DNA from: Kibdelosporangium aridum
GTDB lineage: Bacteria; Actinomycetota; Actinomycetes; Mycobacteriales; Pseudonocardiaceae
Direction: 5' to 3'
Length of the DNA: 64,000 nt
Assembly: GCF_900176515.1 (NCBI RefSeq)
Contig: NZ_FWXV01000006.1
Span: 434,001-498,000, forward strand
Under the pieces are notes generated by a model that saw only the letters and a program-made list of their open reading frames with translations, did not search any database and had not been told where the DNA came from. Positions within the stretch are counted from its first letter, which is position 1, and the number at the start of each line of letters is the position of its first letter. The translations under genes were made by a program, and so were the position numbers. This document shows positions 51,825 to 60,428 of this stretch, one piece after another.

Positions 51825-52418
51825 ATGGAGCCTTTCACCAAGCACACGGGGGTCGGTGTCCCCCTCCGCAGGTCCAACGTGGACACGGACCAGATCATCC
51901 CGGCCGTCTACCTCAAACGGGTCAGCAAGACCGGTTTCGAGGACGGTCTGTTTGCCGCGTGGCGCCAGGACGAGCAGTTCGTGCTCAACCAGGAGCCGTA
52001 CCGCAACGGCAGCGTCCTGGTCGCCGGACCGGACTTCGGCACCGGTTCGTCGCGCGAGCACGCCGTTTGGGCGCTGTCCAACTACGGCTTCCGCGCCGTG
52101 CTGTCGTCCCGCTTCGCCGACATCTTCCGCGGCAACGCGGGCAAGCAAGGACTCTTGGCGGCAGTCGTTGAGCAGCACGACATCGAGCAGCTGTGGAAGT
52201 TGCTTGAGGCCGAGCCGGGTACCGAAGTGACCGTCGACCTGCGGGAAAGGCTTGTCACAGCGAAGGACTTCACCGCGCCGTTGCGCATCGACGACTACAC
52301 CCGTTGGCGCCTCTTGGAAGGGTTGGACGACATCGCGCTGACACTTCGACACGCCGACGCGATCGATTCGTTCGAAGCTTCCCGCCCCGTCTGGAAGCCC
52401 TCCACAACCCTTGCCTGA
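51825..52418 (+). CDS. leuD: 3-isopropylmalate dehydratase small subunit
   Basis: Swivel-domain subunit of 197 aa. It begins MEPFTKHTGVGVPLRRSNVDTDQIIPAVYLK, the typical start, and contains GPDFGTGSSREHAVWALSNYGFRAVLSSRFADIFRGNAGKQG, the substrate-binding swivel signature. It completes the leucine isomerase with LeuC. AAAGAAG precedes the ATG. hupB follows after 165 bases. Confidence 0.97.
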   Translation: MEPFTKHTGVGVPLRRSNVDTDQIIPAVYLKRVSKTGFEDGLFAAWRQDEQFVLNQEPYRNGSVLVAGPDFGTGSSREHAVWALSNYGFRAVLSSRFADIFRGNAGKQGLLAAVVEQHDIEQLWKLLEAEPGTEVTVDLRERLVTAKDFTAPLRIDDYTRWRLLEGLDDIALTLRHADAIDSFEASRPVWKPSTTLA

Positions 52419-52583
52419 CGGGCTGATTCCGGGCCCAAATGTCACCCCGATGGGCGGATCGCAAAACTCATAAGCAAAAATATGGCGTGGCGCGTGGTGG
52501 TCGCGCGCTTTTCGGCATATGGTGGCGAGAAGTCGGCCGCAAAAGGCCGTAACCGTCATGTGGTCATAGTGGAGGACAGAAGG

Positions 52584-53150
52584 GTGAACAAGGCCCAGCT
52601 CATCGAGGCGCTCACGGAACGCCTGGGCGACAAGAAGACCGCAGGCGCTGCGGTCGACGGTCTCGTCGACGTGATCGTTCGTACGGTCAACAAGGGCGAG
52701 AAGGTCAACATCACCGGCTTCGGCGTTTTCGAGAAGCGCGCCCGTGCAGCCCGTACCGCGCGCAACCCGCGTACCGGTGAGACCGTGAAGGTCAAGAAGA
52801 CCAATGTGCCAGCGTTCCGGCCCGGCACCGGCTTCAAAGAGGTTGTGAGCGGCGCGAAGAAGCTGCCGAAGGTTGCCGCCGCCAAGCCGGCAGCCTCGCG
52901 TAGCACCGGCACCAGCACGCGTGCCGCTGCCACTCGCACCACGGCTTCGACGACCCGTAAGACGGCCGCCGCGAGCACCGCCCGCAAGACGGCCGCCACC
53001 AAGACGGCCAAGACTGCTGCGAAGCCGGCAGCGAAGACCACGACGACCCGTCGTGCAGCTGCGAAGCCTGCTGCCAAGACGACTGCGAAGGCCACGGCGA
53101 AGAAGACCTCCGCCGCCGCCGCGAAGAAGCCGTCGACGCGCAAGAAGTAA
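52584..53150 (+). CDS. hupB: HU-family DNA-binding protein with Lys/Ala-rich tail
   Basis: Nucleoid protein of 188 aa. Residues 1-90 are an HU fold (VNKAQLIEALTERLGDKKTAGAAVDGLVDVIVRTVNKGEKVNITGFGVFEKRARAARTARNPRTGETVKVKKTNVPAFRPGTGFKEVV). Residues 95-188 form a basic, low-complexity tail of KTAA, AKKT and RKTAA units like histone H1, as in mycobacterial HupB. GTG 52584 follows GGAGGA at 52571-52576; the upstream open frame is rejected. It bends and compacts DNA. The 165 bases upstream hold its probable promoter. A strong hairpin follows the stop. Confidence 0.95.
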   Translation: MNKAQLIEALTERLGDKKTAGAAVDGLVDVIVRTVNKGEKVNITGFGVFEKRARAARTARNPRTGETVKVKKTNVPAFRPGTGFKEVVSGAKKLPKVAAAKPAASRSTGTSTRAAATRTTASTTRKTAAASTARKTAATKTAKTAAKPAAKTTTTRRAAAKPAAKTTAKATAKKTSAAAAKKPSTRKK

Positions 53151-53159
53151 GCAGTATCC

Positions 53160-53211
53160 ACAAAGCCGTGAGGGCCGCCCGGGGACGCCTGGGTGGCCCT
53201 CACGGCTTTGT
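53160..53211 (+). terminator. hupB terminator
   Basis: ACAAAGCCGTGAGGGCC (53160-53176) pairs perfectly over 17 bp with 53195-53211, 9 bases after the hupB stop. Confidence 0.88.
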
Positions 53212-53312
53212 TGTGCGCCGGAACAGGTCCCGGGTCATCCAGTGACCCCTGTCGCGCCTGTGGCGCTCACAGGCGTCTCAACGGGGCAGTTGTGTGCGCC
53301 GGATGCCTCAGG

Positions 53313-53538
53313 TGTGACATTGGGGGCATAACGAGGGTTCCGGACGCTCCGAACGCCACTTTGGGGGCATTGCGACGGTTCTGCGGATGCTCCCCACTCC
53401 ACTTTCGGGGCATCGTCACCAGCATCCGCGGGCGCGCCGCCCCGAACGCCACTTCGGGGGCATATCCAGGGGTTTCAGGCATGCCCGGAAAGCCGCGCCG
53501 GGGGCCGTCGGATGCACCCAATGCCACTTTGGGGGCAT
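53313..53538. repeat. Five-copy interspersed repeat (core GCCACTTTGGGGGCAT)
   Basis: The core occurs with variation at about 53313-53329, 53351-53370, 53393-53413, 53441-53463 and 53518-53538, with irregular spacing of 41, 43, 50 and 75 bases between copy ends. Copies 2, 4 and 5 share GAACGCCACTT or AATGCCACTTT before GGGGGCAT. The intervening sequences are unique. The span 53151-53575 between hupB and the mutT1 gene has no credible gene. In one frame the copies translate to peptides such as PNATLGA, but that is probably incidental. Confidence 0.75.
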
Positions 53539-53575
53539 AGCCGGTGGTTTGCCGGGGAATTGCCCCAACGGTGTT

Positions 53576-54463
53576 TCAGGGCTTCGGAAGTGGGCTGGGA
53601 TAGTAATCGGCCGCAGCCAGCCTGAGTCCCGCATGGACGAATGTCAGCAGCCACACACTGCCCTTCTTGGCACGCACTTCGGGCAGGTCAAGGCCCGATT
53701 CCTTGGCGCACGCAGAGATCAGGCCGGGGATCACGCCGCCCTGGCTGGACACCACCGGGATCCCCTCGCTCGAGGCGATTTCGCGCAACCGGCGCAGGGT
53801 GGCGTCGGGGGCGCTCGAATACTCCTGTTCGCCAAGCGACGGCTCGACCTCCACCGTCCTACCGAGATCTTCGGCCAGGCCCGCAATCGTCTGCACACAC
53901 CGCGCGGGCGGCGCCGAATACATTCGGTTCGCGCCGAACAGCGGCAGCAACTCCCGCAGCGCGGCCGCCTGCCGCCGACCGGCAGGCGACAGCGGTCGCT
54001 CGATGTCGGGGCCTGTCCAGCCTTCTCGTTTCCCGGCCTTCGCGTGCCGTACCAGCAGCACAGTCGCGGTGACGGCCGGCAGCCGGGTGAACTCCGTGAG
54101 CACGTCGGCATCCTGTGGGTAAGTCAGGATTTCCCGTGCCTTGTCCACCGGCAGCCAGCGCAGCTCGTCAACTTCCTCGTTCGGCTCGAAGGATCCGCCG
54201 ACCGCCTTCGCGGCGAAGTAGTCCACGCGCTTCGCCGAGCCCTGCACCGAATACCGAATGGTGTTCAGGTGCCTGCTCAGCACCACGCGGAAGCCGGTCT
54301 CCTCGGCCAGTTCCCGCACCGCCGCGTGCGGCACGGTCTCGCCGGCGTCGACTTTCCCCTTGGGCAGCGTCCAGTCGTCGTACCGGGGACGGTGCACCAC
54401 GGCGACCGTCCCGTCCTCTTGCCATGCGACAGCACCCGCTGCCGCGATAGAGCGGTGTGACAC
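53576..54463 (-). CDS. mutT1: MutT1-like NUDIX hydrolase with histidine-phosphatase domain
   Basis: Two-domain enzyme of about 295 aa. The NUDIX domain comes first: AAAGAVAWQEDGTVAVVHRPRYDDWTLPKGKVDAGETVPHAAVRELAEETGF holds the full NUDIX box (G-x5-E-x7-RE-x2-EE-x-G). The C-terminal domain starts with TVLLVRHAKAG, a SixA-type RHA motif, and includes RRQAAALRELLPLFG and YSAPPARCVQTIAGL. Mycobacterial MutT1 (Rv2985) has this arrangement and cleans oxidised or (p)ppGpp-like nucleotides and Ap4A. GTG 54463 directly follows the ppk stop; ATG 54481 would overlap ppk by 17 bases. Co-directional with ppk1. Confidence 0.88.
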   Translation of the reverse strand: MSHRSIAAAGAVAWQEDGTVAVVHRPRYDDWTLPKGKVDAGETVPHAAVRELAEETGFRVVLSRHLNTIRYSVQGSAKRVDYFAAKAVGGSFEPNEEVDELRWLPVDKAREILTYPQDADVLTEFTRLPAVTATVLLVRHAKAGKREGWTGPDIERPLSPAGRRQAAALRELLPLFGANRMYSAPPARCVQTIAGLAEDLGRTVEVEPSLGEQEYSSAPDATLRRLREIASSEGIPVVSSQGGVIPGLISACAKESGLDLPEVRAKKGSVWLLTFVHAGLRLAAADYYPSPLPKP

Positions 54464-54464
54464 G

Positions 54465-56642
54465 TCAGCCCGTTGCCCCATGCAGCAGGATCATTTCCCG
54501 TTGGTGGTCACGCACCTGCTCGCTGTCTTGCGGCGACGGCTCCCATTCGCCGTCCGGTTGCAACACCCAGCAGCGGGTGTTCGGGTCGGTCGCCGAATCG
54601 AACATGGCGTCCAATTGTTTTACCAGCCGCGGATTGCGGACCGGTACCTGCACTTCGACCCGGCGATCCAGATTGCGGTGCATCAAGTCCGCGCTGCCGA
54701 TCCAGTGCTCGGCCGCCCCGGCGAAATGGAGCACCCGGGAGTGCTCGAGGAAGCGACCGAGGATCGAGCGCACCCTGATGTTCTCGCTCAGCCCCGCGAT
54801 CCCCGGTTTGAGTGCGCAGATTCCCCGCACCACCACGTCAACCGGCACACCGGCCTGGGAAGCCCGGTACAGCGCGTCGATGACCTGCTCGTCCACCAAC
54901 GAGTTCACCTTGATCCGGATCCCCGCGGGCTTGCCCGCGCGGGCGAATTCGATCTCTTGTTCGATCCGCTCGACGATGCCGCGCCGGATCCCGTGCGGCG
55001 CCACCAGAATGCTGCGGTACGTGTCCTGTCGTGCGTATCCAGTCAGCACATTGAACAGGTCGGTCAGGTCCGCGCCGATCGCGGGCTCGGCGGTGAGCAG
55101 GCCGATGTCCTCGTACAGCCGCGCGGTCTTCGGGTTGTAGTTACCCGTTCCGATGTGGCAGTAACGCCGGATCGTCGATCCTTCCTGGCGCACCACGAGC
55201 GAGGTCTTGCAGTGCGTCTTGAGCCCGACGAGGCCGTAGACCACGTGCACGCCCGCCTTCTCCAGCGCCCTCGCCCACTTGATGTTCGCCTGCTCGTCGA
55301 ACCGCGCCTTGATCTCCACCAGCGCCACGACCTGCTTGCCCGCTTCGGCCGCGTCGATCAACGCGTCCACAATGGGCGAATCACCCGATGTTCGGTACAG
55401 CGTCTGTTTGATCGCCAGCACGTGCGGATCGCTGGCCGCCTGCTCGATGAAACGTTGCACGCTCGTGGAGAACGAGTCGTACGGGTGGTGCACCAGGACG
55501 TCGCCTTCCCGCAGCGTCGCGAAGACGCTCTTGGGTGTCTCGTGTTCGGCGAACGCGGGGTGCGTCGCGGGCACGAACGGCCTGTCCTTGAGGTCCTTGC
55601 GGTCAACGGCATGCAGCTGCCAGAGGCACGACAAGTCCAGCAGCCCGTTGATGACCACGACGTCATTGGGCGCCACTTCGAGCTCACGCAGCAGCAGTTC
55701 CTGCATGTGCTCGGACATGTCGCTGGCGATTTCCAGCCGAACCGGCGGGCCGAACCGGCGCTGCGCCAGTTCCCGCTCCAGCGCCAGCAACAAGTCCTCG
55801 TCGCGGTCCTCCTCGACTTCCAGGTCCGCGTTGCGGGTCACCCGAAACTCGTGCACCTCGGTGACTTCCATTCCGGTGAACAACTCACCGAGATGGGCTC
55901 CGATCAGGTCTTCCAGCGGCAGGAACGTGGCACTCCATTCGTCCCCATTGGACTGCACCTGCAGCAGCCGCGGCACGTTGTCCGGCACCTTCACGCGGGC
56001 GAACCGCTCGGTGCCCGCCTCCGGGTCGCGAACGGTGACAGCGAGGTTGAGCGACAGCCCGGAGATGTAGGGGAAGGGGTGTGCCGGGTCGACCGCGAGC
56101 GGAGTCAGCACCGGGAAAACCTGTTCGGTGAAGTAGACGTGCAGCCGGTGCTTGTCGTCCTCGGCCAGCTCCGCCCAGCGCACGATGCGAATGCCGCGAT
56201 CGGCCAGTTCCGGCCGGATGCGCTGTTCGAACGCCAACGAGTGCTGTTCGACGAGTTCCTGGTTGCGTTTGGCGATGTACGCCAACTGCTCGCGCGGCGT
56301 AAGCCCGTCCGCGCTGCGCACCGAAAGGCCGGTCTCCCTGCGGCGTTTCAACCCGGCGACCCGGACCATGTAGAACTCGTCCAGGTTCGACGCGAAGATC
56401 GCGAGGAACTTGGCCCGTTCGAGCAGGGGCTGAGACTCGTCCTCGGCAAGGGCCAGCACCCGGGCGTTGAAGTCCAACCAGGACAGTTCCCGGTTGAAAT
56501 ACCGGTCGTCGGGCAGGCCGTCGATGGCCGCCGCCGCGGTCGTGGCCGCTGGCGGCGCCGACGGAACAGTCCGCTCGGGCCGGTTGGTGGGAGCCGGCGG
56601 TGGGGCCGGGGCGATCGGCTGGTCGCTGCTGTCGGTGCTCAC
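54465..56642 (-). CDS. ppk1: Polyphosphate kinase
   Basis: Enzyme of 725 aa that makes inorganic polyphosphate from ATP. After a Pro/Ala-rich N-terminus the N domain reads DRYFNRELSWLDFNARVLALAEDE. Both histidine regions of the catalytic half are present: ALVEIKARFDEQANIKWARALEKAGVHVVYG and the phospho-His segment IRRYCHIGTGNYNPKTARLYEDIGLLT. Other conserved pieces are GILCALKPGI-like VVRGICALKPGIAGLSENIRVRSILGRFLEHSRV. Starts at GTG 56642. Order fbiD-ppk1-mutT1 matches Rv2983-Rv2985. Confidence 0.96.
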   Translation of the reverse strand: MSTDSSDQPIAPAPPPAPTNRPERTVPSAPPAATTAAAAIDGLPDDRYFNRELSWLDFNARVLALAEDESQPLLERAKFLAIFASNLDEFYMVRVAGLKRRRETGLSVRSADGLTPREQLAYIAKRNQELVEQHSLAFEQRIRPELADRGIRIVRWAELAEDDKHRLHVYFTEQVFPVLTPLAVDPAHPFPYISGLSLNLAVTVRDPEAGTERFARVKVPDNVPRLLQVQSNGDEWSATFLPLEDLIGAHLGELFTGMEVTEVHEFRVTRNADLEVEEDRDEDLLLALERELAQRRFGPPVRLEIASDMSEHMQELLLRELEVAPNDVVVINGLLDLSCLWQLHAVDRKDLKDRPFVPATHPAFAEHETPKSVFATLREGDVLVHHPYDSFSTSVQRFIEQAASDPHVLAIKQTLYRTSGDSPIVDALIDAAEAGKQVVALVEIKARFDEQANIKWARALEKAGVHVVYGLVGLKTHCKTSLVVRQEGSTIRRYCHIGTGNYNPKTARLYEDIGLLTAEPAIGADLTDLFNVLTGYARQDTYRSILVAPHGIRRGIVERIEQEIEFARAGKPAGIRIKVNSLVDEQVIDALYRASQAGVPVDVVVRGICALKPGIAGLSENIRVRSILGRFLEHSRVLHFAGAAEHWIGSADLMHRNLDRRVEVQVPVRNPRLVKQLDAMFDSATDPNTRCWVLQPDGEWEPSPQDSEQVRDHQREMILLHGATG

Positions 56643-56698
56643 AGCCTGATTGTCCAGGACTTATCGCCGAAGTGCGCGTCTGTGTGCGGACAACGTGG

Positions 56699-57355
56699 TT
56701 AACACTCGATCGGCCCACATGCCATCGCGCACAGCAACTCGGAAGTCCGCTGGCCGAGGCCCAGATCACGGGCCACCAGAAGATCTTCGACGGTATCGAC
56801 GTCACACCGCAGGGAATCCCAGCTGTCGGTGAGCGCCATCGCGCCGGAGGCGGCGTGTTTGCGCGCCGAGCCTATGCCGAACCTGGGATTCAGCGGCTCG
56901 CCTGCCGCCGAGAGCAGCAGCGTCGTTCCGGTTGTCTGCCGATCAGCGCAGAAAGCACGCCTGCCATCAGCGGTTTTGATCGCAGCGGCCAAGTCGGTCG
57001 GCCGCAGTGCGGGCAGATCCGCCTGGAGCGCCCCTATTTGTCCGGTCCTGTCCGACTGCCGCAACACCGCGGCGCCGTGGCGGAGTGCTTCGTTGAGACC
57101 AGGGGACCGGCCTTCGGGCACGCACTCGAACCCTTCGGCGGCAAGCACGCCGGCGACCGTCGGATCCGAGCTCACCACCAGGACCCGGCGTACGCCGTCG
57201 GCCTGCGCGGCCGCGGTGACTGTGTCCAAAAGCACGGCCAGCACCAGGTTGGTGTGCTCTTCCGGACGTACCGTGCCCCGCAGCCGCGACTTGGCATCGG
57301 GCAGCCTTTTCACGGGCACGACGAGATCTGTCTGCACCTTGAGATTCTGCATCAA
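56699..57355 (-). CDS. fbiD: Phosphoenolpyruvate guanylyltransferase (CofC/FbiD-like)
   Basis: Nucleotidyltransferase of 218 aa for coenzyme F420 synthesis. It reads LVVPVKRLPDAKSRLRGTVRPEEHTNLVLAVLLDTVTAA, then ALQADLPALRPTDLAAAIKTA, FCADRQTTGTTLL, NPRFGIGSARKHAASGAM and RCDVDTVEDL: the CofC signatures. M. tuberculosis Rv2983 uses phosphoenolpyruvate and GTP to make the F420 precursor. Alternative starts are at 57352 or the GTG of VQTDLVVP. Divergent from the acyltransferase gene. F420 ligase genes are not in this window. Confidence 0.88.
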   Translation of the reverse strand: MMQNLKVQTDLVVPVKRLPDAKSRLRGTVRPEEHTNLVLAVLLDTVTAAAQADGVRRVLVVSSDPTVAGVLAAEGFECVPEGRSPGLNEALRHGAAVLRQSDRTGQIGALQADLPALRPTDLAAAIKTADGRRAFCADRQTTGTTLLLSAAGEPLNPRFGIGSARKHAASGAMALTDSWDSLRCDVDTVEDLLVARDLGLGQRTSELLCAMACGPIEC

Positions 57356-57414
57356 AACTTGGACCGTGTGCTGGGTCCTACACTCCCATGCAGTCGTTTC
57401 GCATAGGAGGAGCC

Positions 57415-58128
57415 TTGGCGCGTCGTGAGAAGGACGGGATCTGGGTCAAGATCGCCGCTGCGGTGTTCTACCCGATCACCTGGTTGGGCAAGCGGGTGAC
57501 GCGCGGCGCGGAACGCATTCCCCGCCAAGGCGGTGCGATTCTGGTCTTCAACCACATCTCCCACCTCGATCCCGTGGTCGACGCGGTCTTCGTGCACCGC
57601 AACAAGCGGGTGCCGAGGTTTCTGGCCAAGGACAGCCTGTTCCGTATCCCGGTCGCTGGCAAGATCATCGGCGGGGCGGGAACCATCCCCGTCTACCGGG
57701 GCACGGCCAACGCCGCCGACAGTCTGCGTGCGGCGAACGAAGCGTTGCGCGAAGGCAAGCTCGTCTGCATCTATCCGGAAGGAACGATCAGCAAGGACCC
57801 GGACGGCTGGCCGATGCGGTCCTTCCCCGGTGTGGCGCGGCTCGCGCTGACCAACGACGTGCCGGTGCTGCCGATCGCGCGGTGGGGCACCAACCACATC
57901 TTGAACGGGTACACCAAGACCTTCCGGCCGTTCCCGCGCAAGACGGTCACGATCTACGTCGGCGAGCCGGTCGACCTTTCCGGGTTCCGCGGCGAGGATC
58001 CGCCAAGCAACACCACGTTGATGCGGGTGACCGAGTTCATCATGAACGACGTGAAGGCGTTGCTCGCCGAGATCCGCGGGGAGAAGGCCCCTGACGGTTT
58101 CTTCAACCCGAAGAAGGCGGAGAGCTGA
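57415..58128 (+). CDS. 1-acyl-sn-glycerol-3-phosphate acyltransferase (PlsC-like)
   Basis: Membrane-associated acyltransferase of 237 aa. The catalytic H-x4-D is NHISHLDPVVD, and the glycerol-phosphate loop is YPEGTISKDPDGW (EGT). The hydrophobic N-terminus WVKIAAAVFYPITWL likely binds the membrane. The sequence AGGAGG (57405-57410) lies four bases before TTG 57415, so TTG is preferred over ATG 57388, which lacks a ribosome site. Two bases separate it from gpsA, so lysophosphatidate and glycerol-3-phosphate steps are linked. Confidence 0.88.
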   Translation: MARREKDGIWVKIAAAVFYPITWLGKRVTRGAERIPRQGGAILVFNHISHLDPVVDAVFVHRNKRVPRFLAKDSLFRIPVAGKIIGGAGTIPVYRGTANAADSLRAANEALREGKLVCIYPEGTISKDPDGWPMRSFPGVARLALTNDVPVLPIARWGTNHILNGYTKTFRPFPRKTVTIYVGEPVDLSGFRGEDPPSNTTLMRVTEFIMNDVKALLAEIRGEKAPDGFFNPKKAES

Positions 58129-58129
58129 G

Positions 58130-59131
58130 ATGTCCCTGAGGCGGATCGCGGTGCTCGGCGCGGGTTCATGGGGAACGACCTACGCCAAGGTGATGGCCGA
58201 CGCAGGCCGTGACGTCGTGTTGTGGGCGCGCCGCCCGGAAGTCGCGGCGGCCGTCACCAGCGAGCACGAGAACCCGGACTACCTGCCGGGGATCCGGCTG
58301 CCGGACAACCTGACGTCCACATCGGACCCCGCCGAGGCGCTGGACGGCGCCGAGGCGGTCATCTTGGCGGTGCCGAGCCAGAGCCTGCGGGCGAACCTGT
58401 CCCAGTGGCGGCTTCCGGCCGGTGCCACGCTGGTCAGCCTGGCCAAAGGCGTGGAACTGGGCACGCTCAAGCGGATGAGCGAGGTGGTCGCGGAAGTCGC
58501 CGGTGTGCCGTCGGATCACGTCGCCGTGGTGTCCGGACCGAACCTGGCCATGGAGATCGCGCGGGAACAGCCGACCGCGACCGTGATCGCGTGTGAGGAC
58601 CACGATCGTGCGATCGATCTGCAGCACGCGAGCACGACCGGGTACTTCAGGCCGTACACGAACACCGACGTGATCGGCTGCGAACTCGGTGGGGCGTGCA
58701 AGAACGTGATCGCCCTGTCCTGCGGCATGGCGTCCGGTCTTGGCTTCGGCAGCAACACACTGGCCACGCTGATCACCCGCGGCCTCGCCGAGACGTCCCG
58801 GCTGGGGATGGCACTCGGCGCCGACCCGATGACCTTCGCAGGCCTTGCCGGGCTGGGAGATCTGGTCGCGACCTGCTCGTCGCCGTTGTCGCGCAACCGG
58901 ACTTTCGGTGAGCGGCTCGGCCGTGGGCAAACGGTGGCCGAGGCGCAGGAAGCGACGCACGGACAGGTGGCCGAAGGCGTGAAGTCCTGTTCGTCCATCC
59001 GGGCGCTGGCCGTGCGCCACGGTGTGGACATGCCGATTACCGAGGTGGTGCACCGGGTCTGCCACGACGGTCTTGACCCGCGTGAGGCGGGTGCCGAGCT
59101 GATCGGCCGAAAGGTCAGGCCGGAGCGATGA
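58130..59131 (+). CDS. gpsA: Glycerol-3-phosphate dehydrogenase [NAD(P)+]
   Basis: Soluble enzyme of 333 aa that makes glycerol-3-phosphate for phospholipids. The NAD(P)-binding loop is RIAVLGAGSWGTTYAKVMADAG near the N-terminus; the catalytic Lys is in GGACKNVIALSCGMASGLGFGSN. Conserved VSGPNLAMEIAREQPTATVIAC and TRGLAETSRLGMALGADPMTFAGLAGLGDLVATCSSPLSRN complete it. It overlaps the next gene as ATGA. M. tuberculosis gpdA2 (Rv2982c) is next to fbiD; ddl, found next to gpdA2 there, is absent here. Confidence 0.96.
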   Translation: MSLRRIAVLGAGSWGTTYAKVMADAGRDVVLWARRPEVAAAVTSEHENPDYLPGIRLPDNLTSTSDPAEALDGAEAVILAVPSQSLRANLSQWRLPAGATLVSLAKGVELGTLKRMSEVVAEVAGVPSDHVAVVSGPNLAMEIAREQPTATVIACEDHDRAIDLQHASTTGYFRPYTNTDVIGCELGGACKNVIALSCGMASGLGFGSNTLATLITRGLAETSRLGMALGADPMTFAGLAGLGDLVATCSSPLSRNRTFGERLGRGQTVAEAQEATHGQVAEGVKSCSSIRALAVRHGVDMPITEVVHRVCHDGLDPREAGAELIGRKVRPER

Positions 59132-60195
59132 CGGACTACGGCGACGGGACGCGTTGCGTGCACGGCGGTCTGGCCGAGCCGGAGCCGGGAAATCCTTTGC
59201 TGGCTTCACCGGTTTTCGCGACGGGGTTCCACGCCGGGCACGAGTCCTATGGCTACGGCAGGTCGGACAACCCGACGTACCGTGCCCTGGAGTCCGCGAT
59301 CGGCTCGTTGGACGGCGGGGAATGCGTGGTCTTCGCGTCCGGGATGGCCGCGATCGCCGCAGTGCTCGGGCTGGCGTCTGAGAAAGTCGTGTTGCCTTCG
59401 GACGGTTACTACTTGACCCGATCGCTCGCCGCCGAGTTGCCGGTTGCCGTCGTCGAAGTGCCGACGACCGGACCGTGGCCGTCCTTCGCAGGCGCGGACC
59501 TCGTTTTGGTGGAGACGCCGTCCAACCCGGGTCTCGATGTGTGCGATATCACTGTGTTGGCTGCGGCGGCGCACGACGCTGGCGCCCTTTTGGCTGTGGA
59601 CAACACGACCGCGACACCCATCGGCCAGCGTCCGTTGGAACTGGGCGCGGACATCGTGGTGTGCAGTGACAGCAAGGCACTGTCCGGGCACAGCGATGTC
59701 CTGCTGGGACACGTGACCTGCCGCTCGGCTGAGCTGGCGGCGAGAATTCGCCAGAGCAGGACGCTGCGCGGCGGGATCCCGGGGCCGTTCGAGACCTGGC
59801 TGGCGCACCGCGGGTTGAGCACTTTGGATCTACGGCTGGCCCGCCAGGCTCAGAACGCCGGGGCGCTTTACTTGGCGCTGCGCGGGCATCAGCGGGTGTC
59901 GGGCCTGCGATGGCCTGGGGCCGTGGCGGATCCGTCCCACGTCATCGCTGCCAAGCAGATGCGCCGGTTCAACGGGGTTTTCACGTTCACCCTCGAATCA
60001 CGTGACGCGGTCGAGCGGTTCCTCGCCGCGTCGAAGCTGGTGACCGCGGCGACGAGTTTCGGTGGCGTGCACAGCACTGCCGACCGGCGGGCACAGTGGG
60101 GCGATCCGGTGCCCGAGGGGTTCGTCAGGTTCTCGGCCGGATGTGAGGACACCGACGACCTGGTGGCCGACGTCCTCGCGGCACTCGACGCCTGA
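59128..60195 (+). CDS. PLP-dependent trans-sulfuration enzyme (cystathionine gamma-lyase/synthase-like)
   Basis: Fold-type I PLP enzyme of 355 aa, Cys/Met metabolism family. PLP-contact motifs are YGRSDNPTYRALE, the catalytic Lys in CSDSKALSGHSDVLLGHV, and the Tyr/Ser-rich TPSNPGLDVCDI. RTLRGGIPGPFETWLAHRGLSTL is a typical substrate-binding segment. ATGA overlap with gpsA couples their translation. It may be cystathionine gamma-lyase; cysteine dioxygenase lies downstream, consistent with cysteine turnover. Gamma-synthase is the alternative. Confidence 0.85.
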   Translation: MTDYGDGTRCVHGGLAEPEPGNPLLASPVFATGFHAGHESYGYGRSDNPTYRALESAIGSLDGGECVVFASGMAAIAAVLGLASEKVVLPSDGYYLTRSLAAELPVAVVEVPTTGPWPSFAGADLVLVETPSNPGLDVCDITVLAAAAHDAGALLAVDNTTATPIGQRPLELGADIVVCSDSKALSGHSDVLLGHVTCRSAELAARIRQSRTLRGGIPGPFETWLAHRGLSTLDLRLARQAQNAGALYLALRGHQRVSGLRWPGAVADPSHVIAAKQMRRFNGVFTFTLESRDAVERFLAASKLVTAATSFGGVHSTADRRAQWGDPVPEGFVRFSAGCEDTDDLVADVLAALDA

Positions 60196-60212
60196 CGTCC
60201 ACAACAGACACT

Positions 60213-60248
60213 GCTGCCGCATGTGTCACACGTGTCACATGCGGCAGC
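60213..60248 (+). terminator. Hairpin after the trans-sulfuration gene
   Basis: GCTGCCGCATGTG (60213-60225) pairs perfectly with 60236-60248 around the loop TCACACGTGT. It is 18 bases past the stop and without a T tract. Confidence 0.65.
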
Positions 60249-60307
60249 CCGGTCCACTTCGTGGACGTGATTTGACGGACTTCGAGTCCGCTGCTTTCCT
60301 ATTCGGC

Positions 60308-60385
60308 ATGATGCGCGCTATGGCTGACGGACGGGGTCACATCGACCTCGGTTTCGTCGCGAGCGCACTGTGTCTTCCTCGGTGA
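60308..60385 (+). CDS. Cysteine-containing leader peptide upstream of cysteine dioxygenase
   Basis: A 25-codon frame, MMRAMADGRGHIDLGFVASALCLPR. The pattern HIDLGxVxSAxC matches small actinobacterial 'putative leader peptides' (usually RxHxDLxRVxSAxC) found upstream of sulfur genes, as I recall. The Cys codon (60371-60373) is the fourth from the stop. TTGACG (60272) and TCCTAT (60297) stand upstream with a 19-base spacer, so the mRNA may begin near this ATG. It ends 43 bases before the cysteine dioxygenase start. Confidence 0.65.
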   Translation: MMRAMADGRGHIDLGFVASALCLPR

Positions 60386-60421
60386 TCGGCCCGCTGTCAT
60401 CGCTCACGCCATTTTCCGAGG
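60377..60421 (+). promoter_or_regulatory. Hairpin that can mask the cysteine dioxygenase ribosome site
   Basis: CCTCGG (60377-60382), the Pro-Arg codons and first stop base of the leader peptide, can pair with CCGAGG (60416-60421), which overlaps the GAGGA ribosome site. Translation of the leader could thus control access to the next start. The stem is short (6 bp). Confidence 0.45.
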
Positions 60422-60428
60422 AATCTCC

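Noticed and set aside
53313..53538. CRISPR-like array
   Set aside because: Copies are degenerate and spacers vary from about 20 to 55 bases with no Cas genes near; an interspersed repeat instead.
54258..56702. 814-codon open frame on the plus strand across ppk1 and the mutT1 gene
   Set aside because: It is antisense to both conserved genes, and its translation has no domain.
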